Shown: positions 1-8,309 of the stretch, piece by piece | Position numbering within the stretch: the stretch's first letter is position 1 | Layout: each line of letters starts with the position of its first letter | Source of the DNA: Flavobacterium ammonificans | GTDB taxonomy: Bacteria; Bacteroidota; Bacteroidia; Flavobacteriales; Flavobacteriaceae | Length of the DNA: 64,000 nucleotides | Direction of reading: 5' to 3' | Assembly (NCBI RefSeq): GCF_020885975.1 | Contig: NZ_AP025183.1 | Coordinates: 744,001-808,000 of the forward strand | Translations under genes and position numbers: made by a program | Notes under the pieces: generated by a model | The model's input: the letters and a program-made list of their open reading frames with translations, nothing else | Told to the model about the DNA's origin: nothing | Database searches by the model: none

Positions 1-1409
1 TCTAAAGCCGGTTTACGATCGCCTAGAAGCGGAATATATTTAAAATCTTTTCCTCTTTTTTCCTCTAATTCTGTTTTTGCTTTTACAATTTGATCCGGAT
101 TTAAAAACAAATCAATTGCGGTCAAAGCGATTGTTTTGGCAGCCACCATCATCCCTTTGTTTGCTATATCAGTTCCGCCAGCGGCAACAGCTTGCCAACT
201 ATGAGCAGGAGTGCCAGGAACCCAAGTAGCACTTCCCATACCAGCCGTTGGAACTGCAAAACTCACATCGCCTACATCTGTTGAACCAAAACTAGGATCT
301 AATGTTTTGTAAGGTTGAATCACCGCCGCTTTGTCTACACTACCATTTTCAATTCCCAAGGATTTAATGATTTGGTTTCCAAATTCTTTTTCTTTTTCAG
401 TATATGTAACACCTCCCACTTTAACTAGATTCGAATACATCATCTTTTGGAGCGTGATATTTGGCAACAATTCGTGTGTTCCTCCTATAAGTTCGTACTC
501 CATTTTTGTTCCAGTACCTAGCGCAGCTCCTTCAGCAGCTTTAGCGATGCGATCAAAAATATCGATCACCATTTTTCGATTGCCGTGACGCACATAATAA
601 TAGACTTCCGCAAAATCAGGTACTACATTAGGCGCCTTCCCACCATTGGTAATCACATAATGAATGCGGGTGTCTGAAGGTATGTGTTCGCGCATCATAT
701 TAACCATCATATTCATTGCTTCAACGCCATCTAAAGCAGAACGTCCTTTTTCTGGAGCCATTCCAGCATGAGAAGCGATTCCGTGAAAACGAAACTTTGC
801 TGATTTATTAGCCAAAGCCGAACCAGGGTTGGCATCATTTGCGTCGGAGGGATGCCAATGCAATGCTATATCAACGTCTTTAAATAATCCTTCGCGTACT
901 AAGTATACTTTTCCCGATCCACCTTCCTCGGCAGGGCAGCCATAAAAACGGATGGTTCCTTTTTTCTTGTTGGTTTTCAACCAGTTTTTTACTTCAATGG
1001 CTGCAGCGGTAGAAGCGGTACCAAATAAATGATGACCACAGGCGTGTCCTGCGGCTTTTCCAACCGACTTTTTCTCTGCAACCGCTTCTTGTGACAAGCC
1101 GGGCAAAGCATCGTATTCCCCTAAAATGGCAATTACAGGCAGTCCTTCGCCATATTCCGCTATAAATGCGGTTGGAATTCCTGCCACGCCTTTAGTAATT
1201 TTGAAGTCTTCATTTCGTAAAGTTTCTTGTAACAATGCGGTGCTTTTTTCTTCTTGGTAGCCCATTTCGGCAAAGCCCCAAATTTGTTGAGCTATTGAAC
1301 TATAGACTTCTTTTTTAGCTTCTAAATTAGCTGTAATTTTATCTGTTTTTTGAGCCAAAACAAAACTTGAAAATCCTAAAAACAAGGGCAGGGCATAGTA
1401 TATTTTCAT
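1..1409 (-). CDS. Secreted M20-family amidohydrolase (AbgB-like), C-terminus cut by window edge
   Basis: Zinc-dependent hydrolase of peptidase family M20, resembling aminobenzoyl-glutamate/indole-acyl amidohydrolases, which cleave N-acyl amino acid or dipeptide-like amides. About 469 codons are visible; the frame stays open to base 1, so the end is missing. A signal peptide (MKIYYALPLFLGFSSFVLAQ) at the start at 1409 points to export. Visible family motifs are GHACGHH (metal binding), an acidic PAEEGGSG segment around the catalytic Glu, HWHPSDAND, and a dimerisation-domain SHAG motif. The family is clear; the substrate is not. The gene is divergent from the acetyltransferase at 1510. Confidence 0.85.
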   Translation of the reverse strand, partial: MKIYYALPLFLGFSSFVLAQKTDKITANLEAKKEVYSSIAQQIWGFAEMGYQEEKSTALLQETLRNEDFKITKGVAGIPTAFIAEYGEGLPVIAILGEYDALPGLSQEAVAEKKSVGKAAGHACGHHLFGTASTAAAIEVKNWLKTNKKKGTIRFYGCPAEEGGSGKVYLVREGLFKDVDIALHWHPSDANDANPGSALANKSAKFRFHGIASHAGMAPEKGRSALDGVEAMNMMVNMMREHIPSDTRIHYVITNGGKAPNVVPDFAEVYYYVRHGNRKMVIDIFDRIAKAAEGAALGTGTKMEYELIGGTHELLPNITLQKMMYSNLVKVGGVTYTEKEKEFGNQIIKSLGIENGSVDKAAVIQPYKTLDPSFGSTDVGDVSFAVPTAGMGSATWVPGTPAHSWQAVAAGGTDIANKGMMVAAKTIALTAIDLFLNPDQIVKAKTELEEKRGKDFKYIPLLGDRKPAL

Positions 1410-1509
1410 AGTAGAAATGCTATTTAATGAAATATAAATGTACTACTTTTTTACTATCGGCCATTACGAATCCGCTTTTTTGGTTAAGTTTGAATCCATA
1501 AACTGATTT

Positions 1510-1917
1510 ATGATTCAAGAAATTCCTATTGATGCCCTGTTGCAATTACGTCAACATGTACTTTGGCCTAATAAAGACCTTGACTTTGTGCGTACCCCAA
1601 ACGACGATCACGGTATTCATTTGGGGGTTTGTATCCAAGGTCAATGGGTTTCTTGTATTTCTCTATTTATTGAGGAGAATCAACACGCGGTTTTCAGAAA
1701 ATTTGCCACACTTCCTGATTTTCAAAATAAAGGATATGGTAGCCAATTGCTACAATACAGTTTTAACTACCTCCAACAACTCGGAATTACAACTGTTTCT
1801 TGCAGCGCTCGTGTTGAAAAACAAAGTTATTATCAAAAATTTGGAATGCAACCCAATGGTTATCCGTATCTCAAAAATGGATTGCAGTATGTAACAATGG
1901 AAGTGAACTTAGAATAA
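1510..1917 (+). CDS. GNAT family N-acetyltransferase
   Basis: A 135-aa cytoplasmic acetyltransferase of the GNAT fold, which transfers acetyl from acetyl-CoA to an unknown amine. The acetyl-CoA pyrophosphate loop is seen as FQNKGYGSQLL (Q/RxxGxG/A type), preceded by the beta-4 strand FRKFATLP; the C-terminal YYQKFGMQPNG matches the usual beta-6/7 region of small GNATs such as ElaA relatives. The length is normal for a single-domain GNAT. It stands alone between a divergent M20 hydrolase and an exported-protein gene, so the neighbours do not reveal the substrate. Confidence 0.85.
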   Translation: MIQEIPIDALLQLRQHVLWPNKDLDFVRTPNDDHGIHLGVCIQGQWVSCISLFIEENQHAVFRKFATLPDFQNKGYGSQLLQYSFNYLQQLGITTVSCSARVEKQSYYQKFGMQPNGYPYLKNGLQYVTMEVNLE

Positions 1918-1961
1918 AGTAGAGGTTCAAAAAGGATTGGTATAAAATAATTGAATATTCA

Positions 1962-1993
1962 TTGCGTATTATTGACGCAATAATTTATATTTG
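1962..1993 (+). promoter_or_regulatory. Promoter with an inverted repeat upstream of the 2030 gene
   Basis: A -7 box TATATTTG lies at 1986-1993, 36 bases before the ATG at 2030. Immediately upstream is an inverted repeat, TTGCGT at 1962-1967 and ACGCAA at 1975-1980 with a 7-base centre. Its left half contains a possible -33 TTG at 1962-1964 with a 21-base spacer. The repeat sits where an operator would occlude or replace the -33 element. The binding protein is unknown. Confidence 0.5.
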
Positions 1994-2029
1994 TCATTCG
2001 TATACTAATCAACTAAGATTATTTTCTTC

Positions 2030-2662
2030 ATGAAACTTACATTTTTAACCGTTTTAGCCTTTTTTTGTATCACATTGGCACAAGCACAATACGCTAGTTT
2101 TGAAGCTAGTACAGGCGGATTCTCTTTTATTCCTGCCTTTACCTCAGAGGATCCACATATTATTGTTAATGCTGGAACAACTGATACGAAAAGACTTTCA
2201 TTTCATTTGTTGTCTACCATTCGGTTGGAAAATTTAAATCCCCGTGGTGTGATTTTTATGTCTCGTTACAAATTCATTGATAAAAAACTAAAAGCAAGTT
2301 TCGGGATTCACTTGCCGGCGATACAAATTGACCAAAATTTTAATGTCGATACCTTTTTTGCACAAGAGGTTCTTGCGAGTTATCCTTTGTCAAATAAATG
2401 GTCTATGGGCTTGTTTTATTTGCATGGCGAAGGAAGAAACAACGACTTTAAGACCAATTTCTTAGCCTTAAGCACTACATTGGTTGAAGGAAATTTTAGT
2501 TTTTTAACCCAAGCATACGGTCTTGACTTAGAGAGTACTTATGGAGTTTCTGAAACAATAACCTATAAAGTCACAAAAAAAATCGATTTCAGAGGCTTTG
2601 CCAACAAGACGATCTCCAACGGAAAATTTAACTGGACCTTAGGAGCGCGATATAATTTGTAA
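2030..2662 (+). CDS. Exported outer-membrane beta-barrel-like protein, function unknown
   Basis: A 210-aa protein with a clear signal peptide (MKLTFLTVLAFFCITLAQAQ). The mature part alternates polar and aromatic/aliphatic residues in short strands, has few charged clusters, and ends in ARYNL, as many small outer-membrane barrels do. No named family was recognised. It lies 38 bases upstream of a secreted GH3 glucosidase on the same strand, with a promoter only upstream of this gene, so the two are probably co-transcribed. A role linked to sugar uptake or detection is inference only. Confidence 0.6.
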   Translation: MKLTFLTVLAFFCITLAQAQYASFEASTGGFSFIPAFTSEDPHIIVNAGTTDTKRLSFHLLSTIRLENLNPRGVIFMSRYKFIDKKLKASFGIHLPAIQIDQNFNVDTFFAQEVLASYPLSNKWSMGLFYLHGEGRNNDFKTNFLALSTTLVEGNFSFLTQAYGLDLESTYGVSETITYKVTKKIDFRGFANKTISNGKFNWTLGARYNL

Positions 2663-2700
2663 CTTGCTAATTCAATTAACTACCAGATAAACCACCTATA

Positions 2701-5031
2701 ATGAAAACACAAATCACATTCGCTTCTTTGATGCTACTACTAGCAACACAAGTGGAAGCACAAAAAAAATGGTCAGAAACACCTAAAGGGAGTTTTAATC
2801 GCATTGAAAATACAGGCGGCCAAATCTTAGGCTATTCGCCAAAATCAGGTGTAAAAATCATGACCGTTGACGGATTAGCGTTCAAGGATTTGAATAAAAA
2901 CGGGAAATTAGACCGTTACGAAGATTGGAGACTACCGGTTGCCGAACGTGCCAAAGATTTGGCTAGTCAAATGACTGTAGAGCAAATTGCTGGATTGATG
3001 TTGTACAGTCGCCATCAATCGGTTCCGGCGCAAGCAGGAGGTTACTTTGGCGGAACCTATAATGGCAAATCATTTCCAGAAAGTGGGGCTAAAGCTCACG
3101 ATTTATCCGATCAACAAAAAGCGTTTTTAACCAACGATAATTTACGTCACGTTTTGATGACATCGGTGGAGAACCCAACGGTTTCAGCACTTTGGAATAA
3201 CAATGTACAAGCTTTGGTAGAAAGTATTGGTGTGGGAATTCCAGCGAATAACAGTTCGGATCCACGTCATGGGGCCAATAAAGATTCTGAATACAATGCT
3301 GGTTCGGGCGGTGCAATTTCGCAATGGCCTGAAGAATTAGGCTTAGCAGCCACTTTTGACCCTGCTATTACAGAACATTTTGGAACGATAGCAGCCAAAG
3401 AATACCGTGCTTTAGGTATTGCGACAGCATTATCTCCTCAAATTGATTTGGCTACAGAGCCAAGGTGGAACCGTTTTGTGGGGACTTTTGGCGAAGACCC
3501 AAAATTAGCAACCGATATGTCTAGAGCCTATGTGGATGGTTTTCAATCGTCTCCAAAAGCTATTGCGGCTTATGATGGTTGGGGTAACCAAAGTGTCAAC
3601 GCGATGATCAAACACTGGCCTAGTGGTGGTCCTGAAGAAGGTGGCCGTGACGGGCATTTTGCTTATGGCAAGTTTGCCGTTTATCCAGGAAATAATTTCG
3701 AAACGCATTTACAACCTTTTCTTGATGGGGCGTTTAAATTAAACGGTGGTACCAAAAAAGCATCTGCCGTGATGCCGTATTATACGATTTCGTACAACCA
3801 AGACAAAAAGTACGGTGAAAATGTAGGGAATGGATTTAGCAAATACATCATTACTGATTTATTGAGAGACAAATACGGATACGATGGAGTAGTATGTACG
3901 GATTGGTTAATAACCGGTGACGAAGGAAAAACACCGGATGTTTTTGCTGGAAAATCATGGGGAACCGAGAAAATGACTATTGCCGAAAGACATTATAAAG
4001 TAATGATGGCGGGCGTAGATCAATTTGGGGGCAACAACGATATCAAACCTGTTTTGGAAGCCTATCAAATGGGCGTAAAAGAACACGGACAAGCCTTTAT
4101 GCGCAATCGTTTTGAGAAATCAGCCGTGCGTTTGTTGTTGAATATTTTTAGAGTAGGTTTGTTTGAAAACGCTTATTTGGATCCTGAAGAAACTAAAGCC
4201 ATCGTTGGAAAACCGGAATTTATGAAGGCGGGTTATGATGCCCAATTGAAATCGATTGTTTTGATTAAAAATCACAATAAGACCTTGCCAATTGCTAATG
4301 GAAAAACAGTATATGTTCCAAAAAGAACGACTCCGCCAGGGGTGAATTTCTTTGGCATGCCAACCCCAGAAAAAACAGAATATCCAGTCAATTTAGAATT
4401 GATTAAAAAATATTACAATGTAACAGACGATCCTACAAAAGCTGATTTTGCCATGGTATTTATCAAAAGTCCAGTTAGTAATGGGTATAGTAGAGCCGAT
4501 AGAGAAGCAGGAGGGAATGGCTATGTGCCAATTAGTTTACAATTGAAAGATTATACAGCAACTGAGGCTAGAGCGCAAAGTATAGCGGCTGGAGATCCGG
4601 TTATTGATCCAACAATTACCAATCGTTCGTACTTGAATAAGATCTCAAAATCGAATTCATATCCCGATTTGAATACTATTTTAGATACTAAAAAAGCGAT
4701 GAATGGGAAACCAGTAGTAGTAGCGATTACCGTTTCTAATCCAATGGTTTTTGGCGAATTTGAAAAAGAAGTTGATGCTATTGTAGGGGAATTTGGGGTA
4801 CAAATGGAAGCTTTATTGGATATTGTTTCTGGAAAAACAGAACCTTCAGGATTGTTACCTTTACAAATGCCGATGGATATGACAACAGTTGAAAAGCAGT
4901 TGGAAGACGTGCCTCATGATATGATTCCATATCGCGATTCCAATGGGAATGTTTATGATTTTGGTTTCGGATTGAACTGGAAAGGAACAATCAAAGATGC
5001 TAGAACCGAAAAATACAGTGTAAAAAAATAA
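2701..5031 (+). CDS. Secreted glycoside hydrolase family 3 beta-glucosidase-like enzyme
   Basis: GH3 enzymes release terminal beta-linked sugars by a retaining mechanism. The 776-aa protein has a signal peptide (about residues 1-20). A calcium-loop-like D63-x-N65-x-N67-G-x-L-D71 stretch precedes the TIM barrel. The catalytic nucleophile is probably D401 in VVCTDWL, matching the family SDW motif. A KHWPSGGPEEGGRDGH substrate-site segment is visible, followed by the alpha/beta sandwich domain. The chain stops soon after the DFGFGLNW end motif, so the C-terminal fibronectin-like domain of many GH3 enzymes is absent. It is probably periplasmic or outer-membrane associated. The exact glycan cannot be read from sequence. 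Confidence 0.9.
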   Translation: MKTQITFASLMLLLATQVEAQKKWSETPKGSFNRIENTGGQILGYSPKSGVKIMTVDGLAFKDLNKNGKLDRYEDWRLPVAERAKDLASQMTVEQIAGLMLYSRHQSVPAQAGGYFGGTYNGKSFPESGAKAHDLSDQQKAFLTNDNLRHVLMTSVENPTVSALWNNNVQALVESIGVGIPANNSSDPRHGANKDSEYNAGSGGAISQWPEELGLAATFDPAITEHFGTIAAKEYRALGIATALSPQIDLATEPRWNRFVGTFGEDPKLATDMSRAYVDGFQSSPKAIAAYDGWGNQSVNAMIKHWPSGGPEEGGRDGHFAYGKFAVYPGNNFETHLQPFLDGAFKLNGGTKKASAVMPYYTISYNQDKKYGENVGNGFSKYIITDLLRDKYGYDGVVCTDWLITGDEGKTPDVFAGKSWGTEKMTIAERHYKVMMAGVDQFGGNNDIKPVLEAYQMGVKEHGQAFMRNRFEKSAVRLLLNIFRVGLFENAYLDPEETKAIVGKPEFMKAGYDAQLKSIVLIKNHNKTLPIANGKTVYVPKRTTPPGVNFFGMPTPEKTEYPVNLELIKKYYNVTDDPTKADFAMVFIKSPVSNGYSRADREAGGNGYVPISLQLKDYTATEARAQSIAAGDPVIDPTITNRSYLNKISKSNSYPDLNTILDTKKAMNGKPVVVAITVSNPMVFGEFEKEVDAIVGEFGVQMEALLDIVSGKTEPSGLLPLQMPMDMTTVEKQLEDVPHDMIPYRDSNGNVYDFGFGLNWKGTIKDARTEKYSVKK

Positions 5032-5038
5032 GCGAATT

Positions 5039-5078
5039 CAAAAGCCATTTACAACAATGTAAAAGGCTTTTGTTTTTT
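5039..5078 (+). terminator. Rho-independent terminator after the GH3 gene
   Basis: Stem CAAAAGCC (5039-5046) pairs with GGCTTTTG (5065-5072), with partial inner pairing, and is followed by six T residues. It lies 7 bases after the GH3 stop and closes the 2030-5031 unit. Confidence 0.85.
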
Positions 5079-5092
5079 CAATCAATTAATCA

Positions 5093-5110
5093 ACTACTTT
5101 TAAAAGTAGT
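5093..5110. promoter_or_regulatory. Perfect 18-bp palindrome just upstream of the plug-domain gene
   Basis: ACTACTTTT followed directly by AAAAGTAGT, 18 bases before the ATG at 5129. It has no T tail and lies beyond the GH3 terminator, so it is not that terminator's stem. It may be an operator or a short 5'-UTR hairpin; no partner is identifiable. Confidence 0.4.
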
Positions 5111-5128
5111 AACTAACAACCAATACTT

Positions 5129-5746
5129 ATGAGATTAGTAAACACCTTAATTTTTGCCCTTTTGATAGTTACAAGTTTTGGCCATGCACAAACAACGGTC
5201 TCGGGCAAGGTGTTGAATCATAAAAACAAACCTGTTTCAGGCGCAGTATTGTATTTGGACTCCACGGCAACTAATGTGATTACCAATAAGTCGGGAGGAT
5301 ATAGCTTAATTGTTCCTGATAGTATAAAAAACATAAAGGTACATTCTAAAAAATTAGGTTGGTTGAGTAGTGCTTACGCCAAAGAATCCACCATGGACTT
5401 TATGTATTTAGATACGGCTCCAGCCGACCAATCCTTAACACCGCCTAATGGATTAAATCCTGATAAAGACAAAACTACCGTTTCATTTCGAACTATTTAC
5501 GACATGATGCGTGGGCGAATTGCCGGCGTTGTCGTGCAACAAGACAATACAATTATTGTAAGAGGAATAAATTCTATCAGAAACAATTCAGAACCATTAT
5601 TTATAGTCGATGGGAATTTTGTCCAAAGTATTGACTTTGTTGTGCCCAATGAAGTAAAAAGCATTACTGTTTTGAAAGATGCAGAAGCATCCATCTACGG
5701 TTCAAGAGGAGCGAGTGGTGTTATTGTAATCAAATTGAAAAAATAA
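5129..5746 (+). CDS. CarboxypepD_reg-like plus TonB plug domain protein lacking the barrel
   Basis: A 205-aa exported protein (signal peptide MRLVNTLIFALLIVTSFGHAQ). Residues about 22-90 form a carboxypeptidase-D regulatory-like domain (TTVSGKVLNHKNKPVSGAVLYLDS). Residues about 115-205 match the SusC-type TonB plug, with IVRGINSIRNNSEPLFIVDG and SITVLKDAEASIYGSRGASG. SusC transporters continue into a barrel of roughly 800 residues; here the frame ends cleanly at KLKK. The sequence after the stop goes straight into a convergent gene and leaves no room for a barrel remnant. It may be a stand-alone plug protein or an old truncation. No SusD partner is present. Confidence 0.75.
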   Translation: MRLVNTLIFALLIVTSFGHAQTTVSGKVLNHKNKPVSGAVLYLDSTATNVITNKSGGYSLIVPDSIKNIKVHSKKLGWLSSAYAKESTMDFMYLDTAPADQSLTPPNGLNPDKDKTTVSFRTIYDMMRGRIAGVVVQQDNTIIVRGINSIRNNSEPLFIVDGNFVQSIDFVVPNEVKSITVLKDAEASIYGSRGASGVIVIKLKK

Positions 5747-5756
5747 CCTCCTTTTA

Positions 5757-7412
5757 TTAGTCTGATTTAGTGCCAATTCTCATTACTTTCATTTCAAACT
5801 CTTCTCTTATTCCTTTAGCTTTACTTTTTATTTGTGAACGATAGTTATAAATCGTGGAGGGAGAATAGCGAAGAAAGTCGGCAATTTTAGCACTGTCTTT
5901 AATGCCAAGACGAATCAAGGCAAAAATCCGTAACTCAGGATTTAAGAGTTCCCCTTTTTTGACAACTAAAGTTTCTGGTTCTGTCAATAAAGTTTTGAAC
6001 TCTTCCACAAAAGTGGGAAAAAGTTGGACAAAGGTTTGATCAAATTGCGAATAGAATTCTTTCAATTCTTTGTCGATAAAAGCTTTTGATTTAACGGTAC
6101 TGATTAAGTCGTTTACTTTTCCTGCCGTAGCCATCACCTTTAGTTTTTGACTGTATTCTTCCATTTTTCCAATATAAATGGAACATTGATCCATATAGCG
6201 CCCAATATAAATTTCTTTCAGTAAACTCGTTTCGGCAAGTGCTGAATTCGTTTGATTTAATGCCGTGTTAAATCCTTGTAATTGTTGGTTTGCAATTGAA
6301 AGTTGGTGATTTGCTTGTTCCACATTTTTTTGTGCTTTAGCCAGTTTATTCATTTGTTTGAAGAGCAAAATCAAAACACCAATAAGAAACAAAGACAAAA
6401 TACTAACGCTAATCAAAAAGACAATTAACTGCGATTGATTTGACTTGTTTTTGGCTTCATAACTTTCGTTAATAATGGGTAACATTTTTGATATTTCGTA
6501 GGTTCGAAGTTTAGAATTGCAAAAAACTGCATCGTCAAGAGAACGTTTTGTGTATTCATAGGCGGTTTCGATTTCTCCTTCTTCATGCAACAATAATGCT
6601 AGTTTTCGTAAAGAAATATTTTCTTTTTTTACTAATTCCAAGTCTGAAATGGCCGAAATAGCGAGCCATTTTTTCTCTTCTTCTTTCGATTTTCTGAACC
6701 GAAAAGTTTCCGATACTATATAAGCGATAACCGCTCTATTAGGATCAGTTTTTGGAGTTCTATTAAAAACAGGAAACAATAATTGATAGGCTTGCAGGTA
6801 TTTTTTTTGATTTAGCAATTGGCCTGAAAGGGCAATATAGTATAGCGTTTCGTTTTGAGGCAAATGTGCAATTGCTTTGGTTCGAAACAACTTAGATTGC
6901 TGGATGTATTTCTTTTTCTCATCAGCGTCGTTGGCATAATTGGCTAAGCCGCCATATACGTTCTCTTTAGTCCAAAAAAAACGTCCTTTTTCTGTAGGCA
7001 TTATTTGGGACTCAACACTATTTAGAACAGCTAGGGCTTGGTCATAAGTACCTAAAGTGGTAAGGATAGAGGCTAAATCAAATTGGGATTGGTGTAATTC
7101 TTTTTTAGTCAATAAAGTTGCGGTATTTACCGCCTTTCTGGCATACACAAGAGCCGAATCAGATTGATAGGATCTGTACTCATGGAATAATTTAGTGTAT
7201 ATGGTATAACGGACTTGCGCAGTTGAGGATTCGGATATAGTATTTTTAAGACTACGAATCCGATCGTTTTTTATTTTTAAATACTCTTCAGATTTGGCTA
7301 AGCTGAGGTCCAGTTCTTTTTTAAAATAGGCAAAGTCTTTTTGAGCCAACACTATGCTTGAAAAAAGCAGAGCACTAAAATAAATCCAAATTTTTAAAAA
7401 AGAAAAGCTCAT
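5757..7412 (-). CDS. DUF6377-type membrane TPR protein with C-terminal HTH
   Basis: A 551-aa predicted signalling protein. It has a signal peptide (cleavage near VLAQ), a helical TPR-like periplasmic region (about 40-310), one transmembrane helix (about 325-348, hydrophobic run FLISVSILSLFLIGVLILLF), and a coiled coil rich in Q/N/L (355-400). The C-terminal cytoplasmic part contains a LuxR-like HTH (GIKDSAKIADFLRYSPSTIYNYR). This layout matches Bacteroidota DUF6377 proteins, thought to couple an envelope signal to DNA binding. It converges on the plug-domain gene with a 10-base gap. Its own 5' region carries a terminator-like hairpin. The ligand is unknown. Confidence 0.75.
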   Translation of the reverse strand: MSFSFLKIWIYFSALLFSSIVLAQKDFAYFKKELDLSLAKSEEYLKIKNDRIRSLKNTISESSTAQVRYTIYTKLFHEYRSYQSDSALVYARKAVNTATLLTKKELHQSQFDLASILTTLGTYDQALAVLNSVESQIMPTEKGRFFWTKENVYGGLANYANDADEKKKYIQQSKLFRTKAIAHLPQNETLYYIALSGQLLNQKKYLQAYQLLFPVFNRTPKTDPNRAVIAYIVSETFRFRKSKEEEKKWLAISAISDLELVKKENISLRKLALLLHEEGEIETAYEYTKRSLDDAVFCNSKLRTYEISKMLPIINESYEAKNKSNQSQLIVFLISVSILSLFLIGVLILLFKQMNKLAKAQKNVEQANHQLSIANQQLQGFNTALNQTNSALAETSLLKEIYIGRYMDQCSIYIGKMEEYSQKLKVMATAGKVNDLISTVKSKAFIDKELKEFYSQFDQTFVQLFPTFVEEFKTLLTEPETLVVKKGELLNPELRIFALIRLGIKDSAKIADFLRYSPSTIYNYRSQIKSKAKGIREEFEMKVMRIGTKSD

Positions 7413-7570
7413 AATTAGTGTGTTCTATTGTAAAGTAGTATCAAACAGGATTCATGAGTGTAACCTCAATGCTGTAAATTGAGATACGCCTTTTGAACCT
7501 GTAATGTATGAAAATCTAATAAGAACAAAGATAAAGAGTAATGCGATCACAATAGCTCCAGTAGTTGTTA

Positions 7571-7602
7571 AAAAAAATCCGTTTTCATACTATTGAAAAC
7601 GG
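7571..7602 (-). terminator. Minus-strand hairpin with U-tract in the leader of the 5757-7412 gene
   Basis: Read on the minus strand, CCGTTTTC (7602-7595) pairs with GAAAACGG (7586-7579) around an 8-base loop, followed by eight T. It lies about 160 bases upstream of the DUF6377-type start. No coding gene ends just before it on this strand. It therefore either ends a short RNA or acts as an attenuator in the leader. Confidence 0.6.
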
Positions 7603-7629
7603 AAATCAAATGTGTTATTCACATTAATT

Positions 7630-7656
7630 GAAAAGAGTGGGGACACTTTTACAGTA
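7630..7656. repeat. Copy 1 of a 27-29 bp intergenic repeat
   Basis: This copy starts GAAAAGAGTGGGGACA and ends ACAGTA. A near-identical copy is at 8107-8135, with two small indels and a few mismatches. On the minus strand a TACCTTTG -7 box (7664-7657) lies directly before this copy, so it may be the start of a short minus-strand transcript ending at the 7571-7602 terminator. Confidence 0.5.
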
Positions 7657-7957
7657 CAAAGGTACAACTTAATTGGATTCATTTATCGATTTGATTTTTT
7701 GTTGATTTTTTATAACCTAACAGAATGAGTAGTAAAAAATCTACTTTATTTTCAAGCTAGACATTAAATTGGAAATGTAAAAACAACCCTTTTTTGAAAA
7801 AATTCAGGAAAAAAGTTAATTTTTTTGAGGGTTGTCAGCAGGCAGGTGCTAATATTTAAAATTATTTAAATAATTGAAAATCAATTTTTTAAATTAAAAA
7901 TAAACATTAAATCAACCAATAAATAGTTGCTGATCTAAAAAAAATTTAAAAAAAATC

Positions 7958-8007
7958 AAAAAGTTGTAAAATCACAACTTTTATTAAAATGATATGAATT
8001 TACTTTG
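7958..8007 (+). promoter_or_regulatory. Operator-promoter 1: palindrome plus -7 box before the candidate ncRNA
   Basis: The left arm is 7958-7969 and the right arm 7972-7983 around a 2-base centre; the half-site is AAAAAGTTGTGA with one deviation in the left arm. The -7 box TTACTTTG is at 8000-8007, 29.5 bases from the palindrome centre. Two other copies (10549 and 16771) have exactly the same spacing. No -33 TTTG is present, so the operator occupies that place, as expected for an activator-dependent promoter. Confidence 0.65.
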
Positions 8008-8106
8008 GCATATGAAAATCAAGAAAACATAACTCGATCTAAACAGTTAGTTTTATTTGTGTTGGATTTAAAAAAAAAGATTGATAATTTAAAAAAATAA
8101 TGATTA

Positions 8107-8135
8107 GAAAAGATGTGGGGACATTTATAACAGTA
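8107..8135. repeat. Copy 2 of the 27-29 bp intergenic repeat
   Basis: This copy begins GAAAAGATGTGGGGACAT and ends ACAGTA, and resembles 7630-7656. It lies within the P1 helix and its loop in the candidate RNA, where ATGT and ACAT can form a tiny stem with a GGGG loop. Confidence 0.5.
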
Positions 8136-8245
8136 TGCATTTTTAATAAAATCATGTAGTGTTTTTCTAATCATTTCCCGTGGCAATTTACTTTAGTATT
8201 GTCGATTTAGTTTCAACAATCGCAAATGCCACGGGAAACCAACCA

Positions 8246-8288
8246 CCATACCGGCTAACCTCTTGCCGGTATGGTTTTGGTTTTTTTG
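8246..8288 (+). terminator. Strong terminator upstream of the 93-aa gene
   Basis: CCATACCGGC (8246-8255) pairs perfectly with GCCGGTATGG (8265-8274) around a 9-base loop, followed by TTTTGG and a run of eight T. It ends only 22 bases before the ATG at 8310, a position typical of transcription attenuators. Confidence 0.85.
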
Positions 8289-8309
8289 GACAAAACTTAA
8301 ATTTTACAA

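Larger units (their letters stand above)
8013..8290 (+). ncRNA. Candidate structured regulatory RNA (or long attenuator leader)
   Basis: The start is inferred a few bases after the -7 box and the end is the T-tract. Three successive helices are seen. P1 is a perfect 12-bp pairing of 8100-8111 with 8163-8174, with a small ATGT-GGGG-ACAT hairpin at its 5' side. P2 is a perfect 12-bp pairing of 8174-8185 with 8227-8238, with an internal CGATT/AATCG stem at 8203-8222. P3 is a perfect 10-bp terminator stem (8246-8255 with 8265-8274). Only trivial open frames exist inside (6 and 19 codons). It may be a free sRNA or the leader of the 93-aa gene 20 bases downstream. No known RNA family was recognised. 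Confidence 0.55.

Noticed and set aside
331..588. An 85-codon open frame on the plus strand
   Set aside because: It lies wholly within the M20 amidohydrolase on the other strand, which has the family motifs; the plus-strand product has none.
7958..7983. Classical E. coli-type Crp site
   Set aside because: The TGTGA and TCACA halves are separated by 2 bases rather than 6, so the known consensus does not apply directly.
8100..8159. A 19-codon frame inside the candidate RNA
   Set aside because: It coincides with the P1 helix arm and loop, has no ribosome-binding sequence, and resembles no known peptide; the structure explains the conservation-like pattern better.
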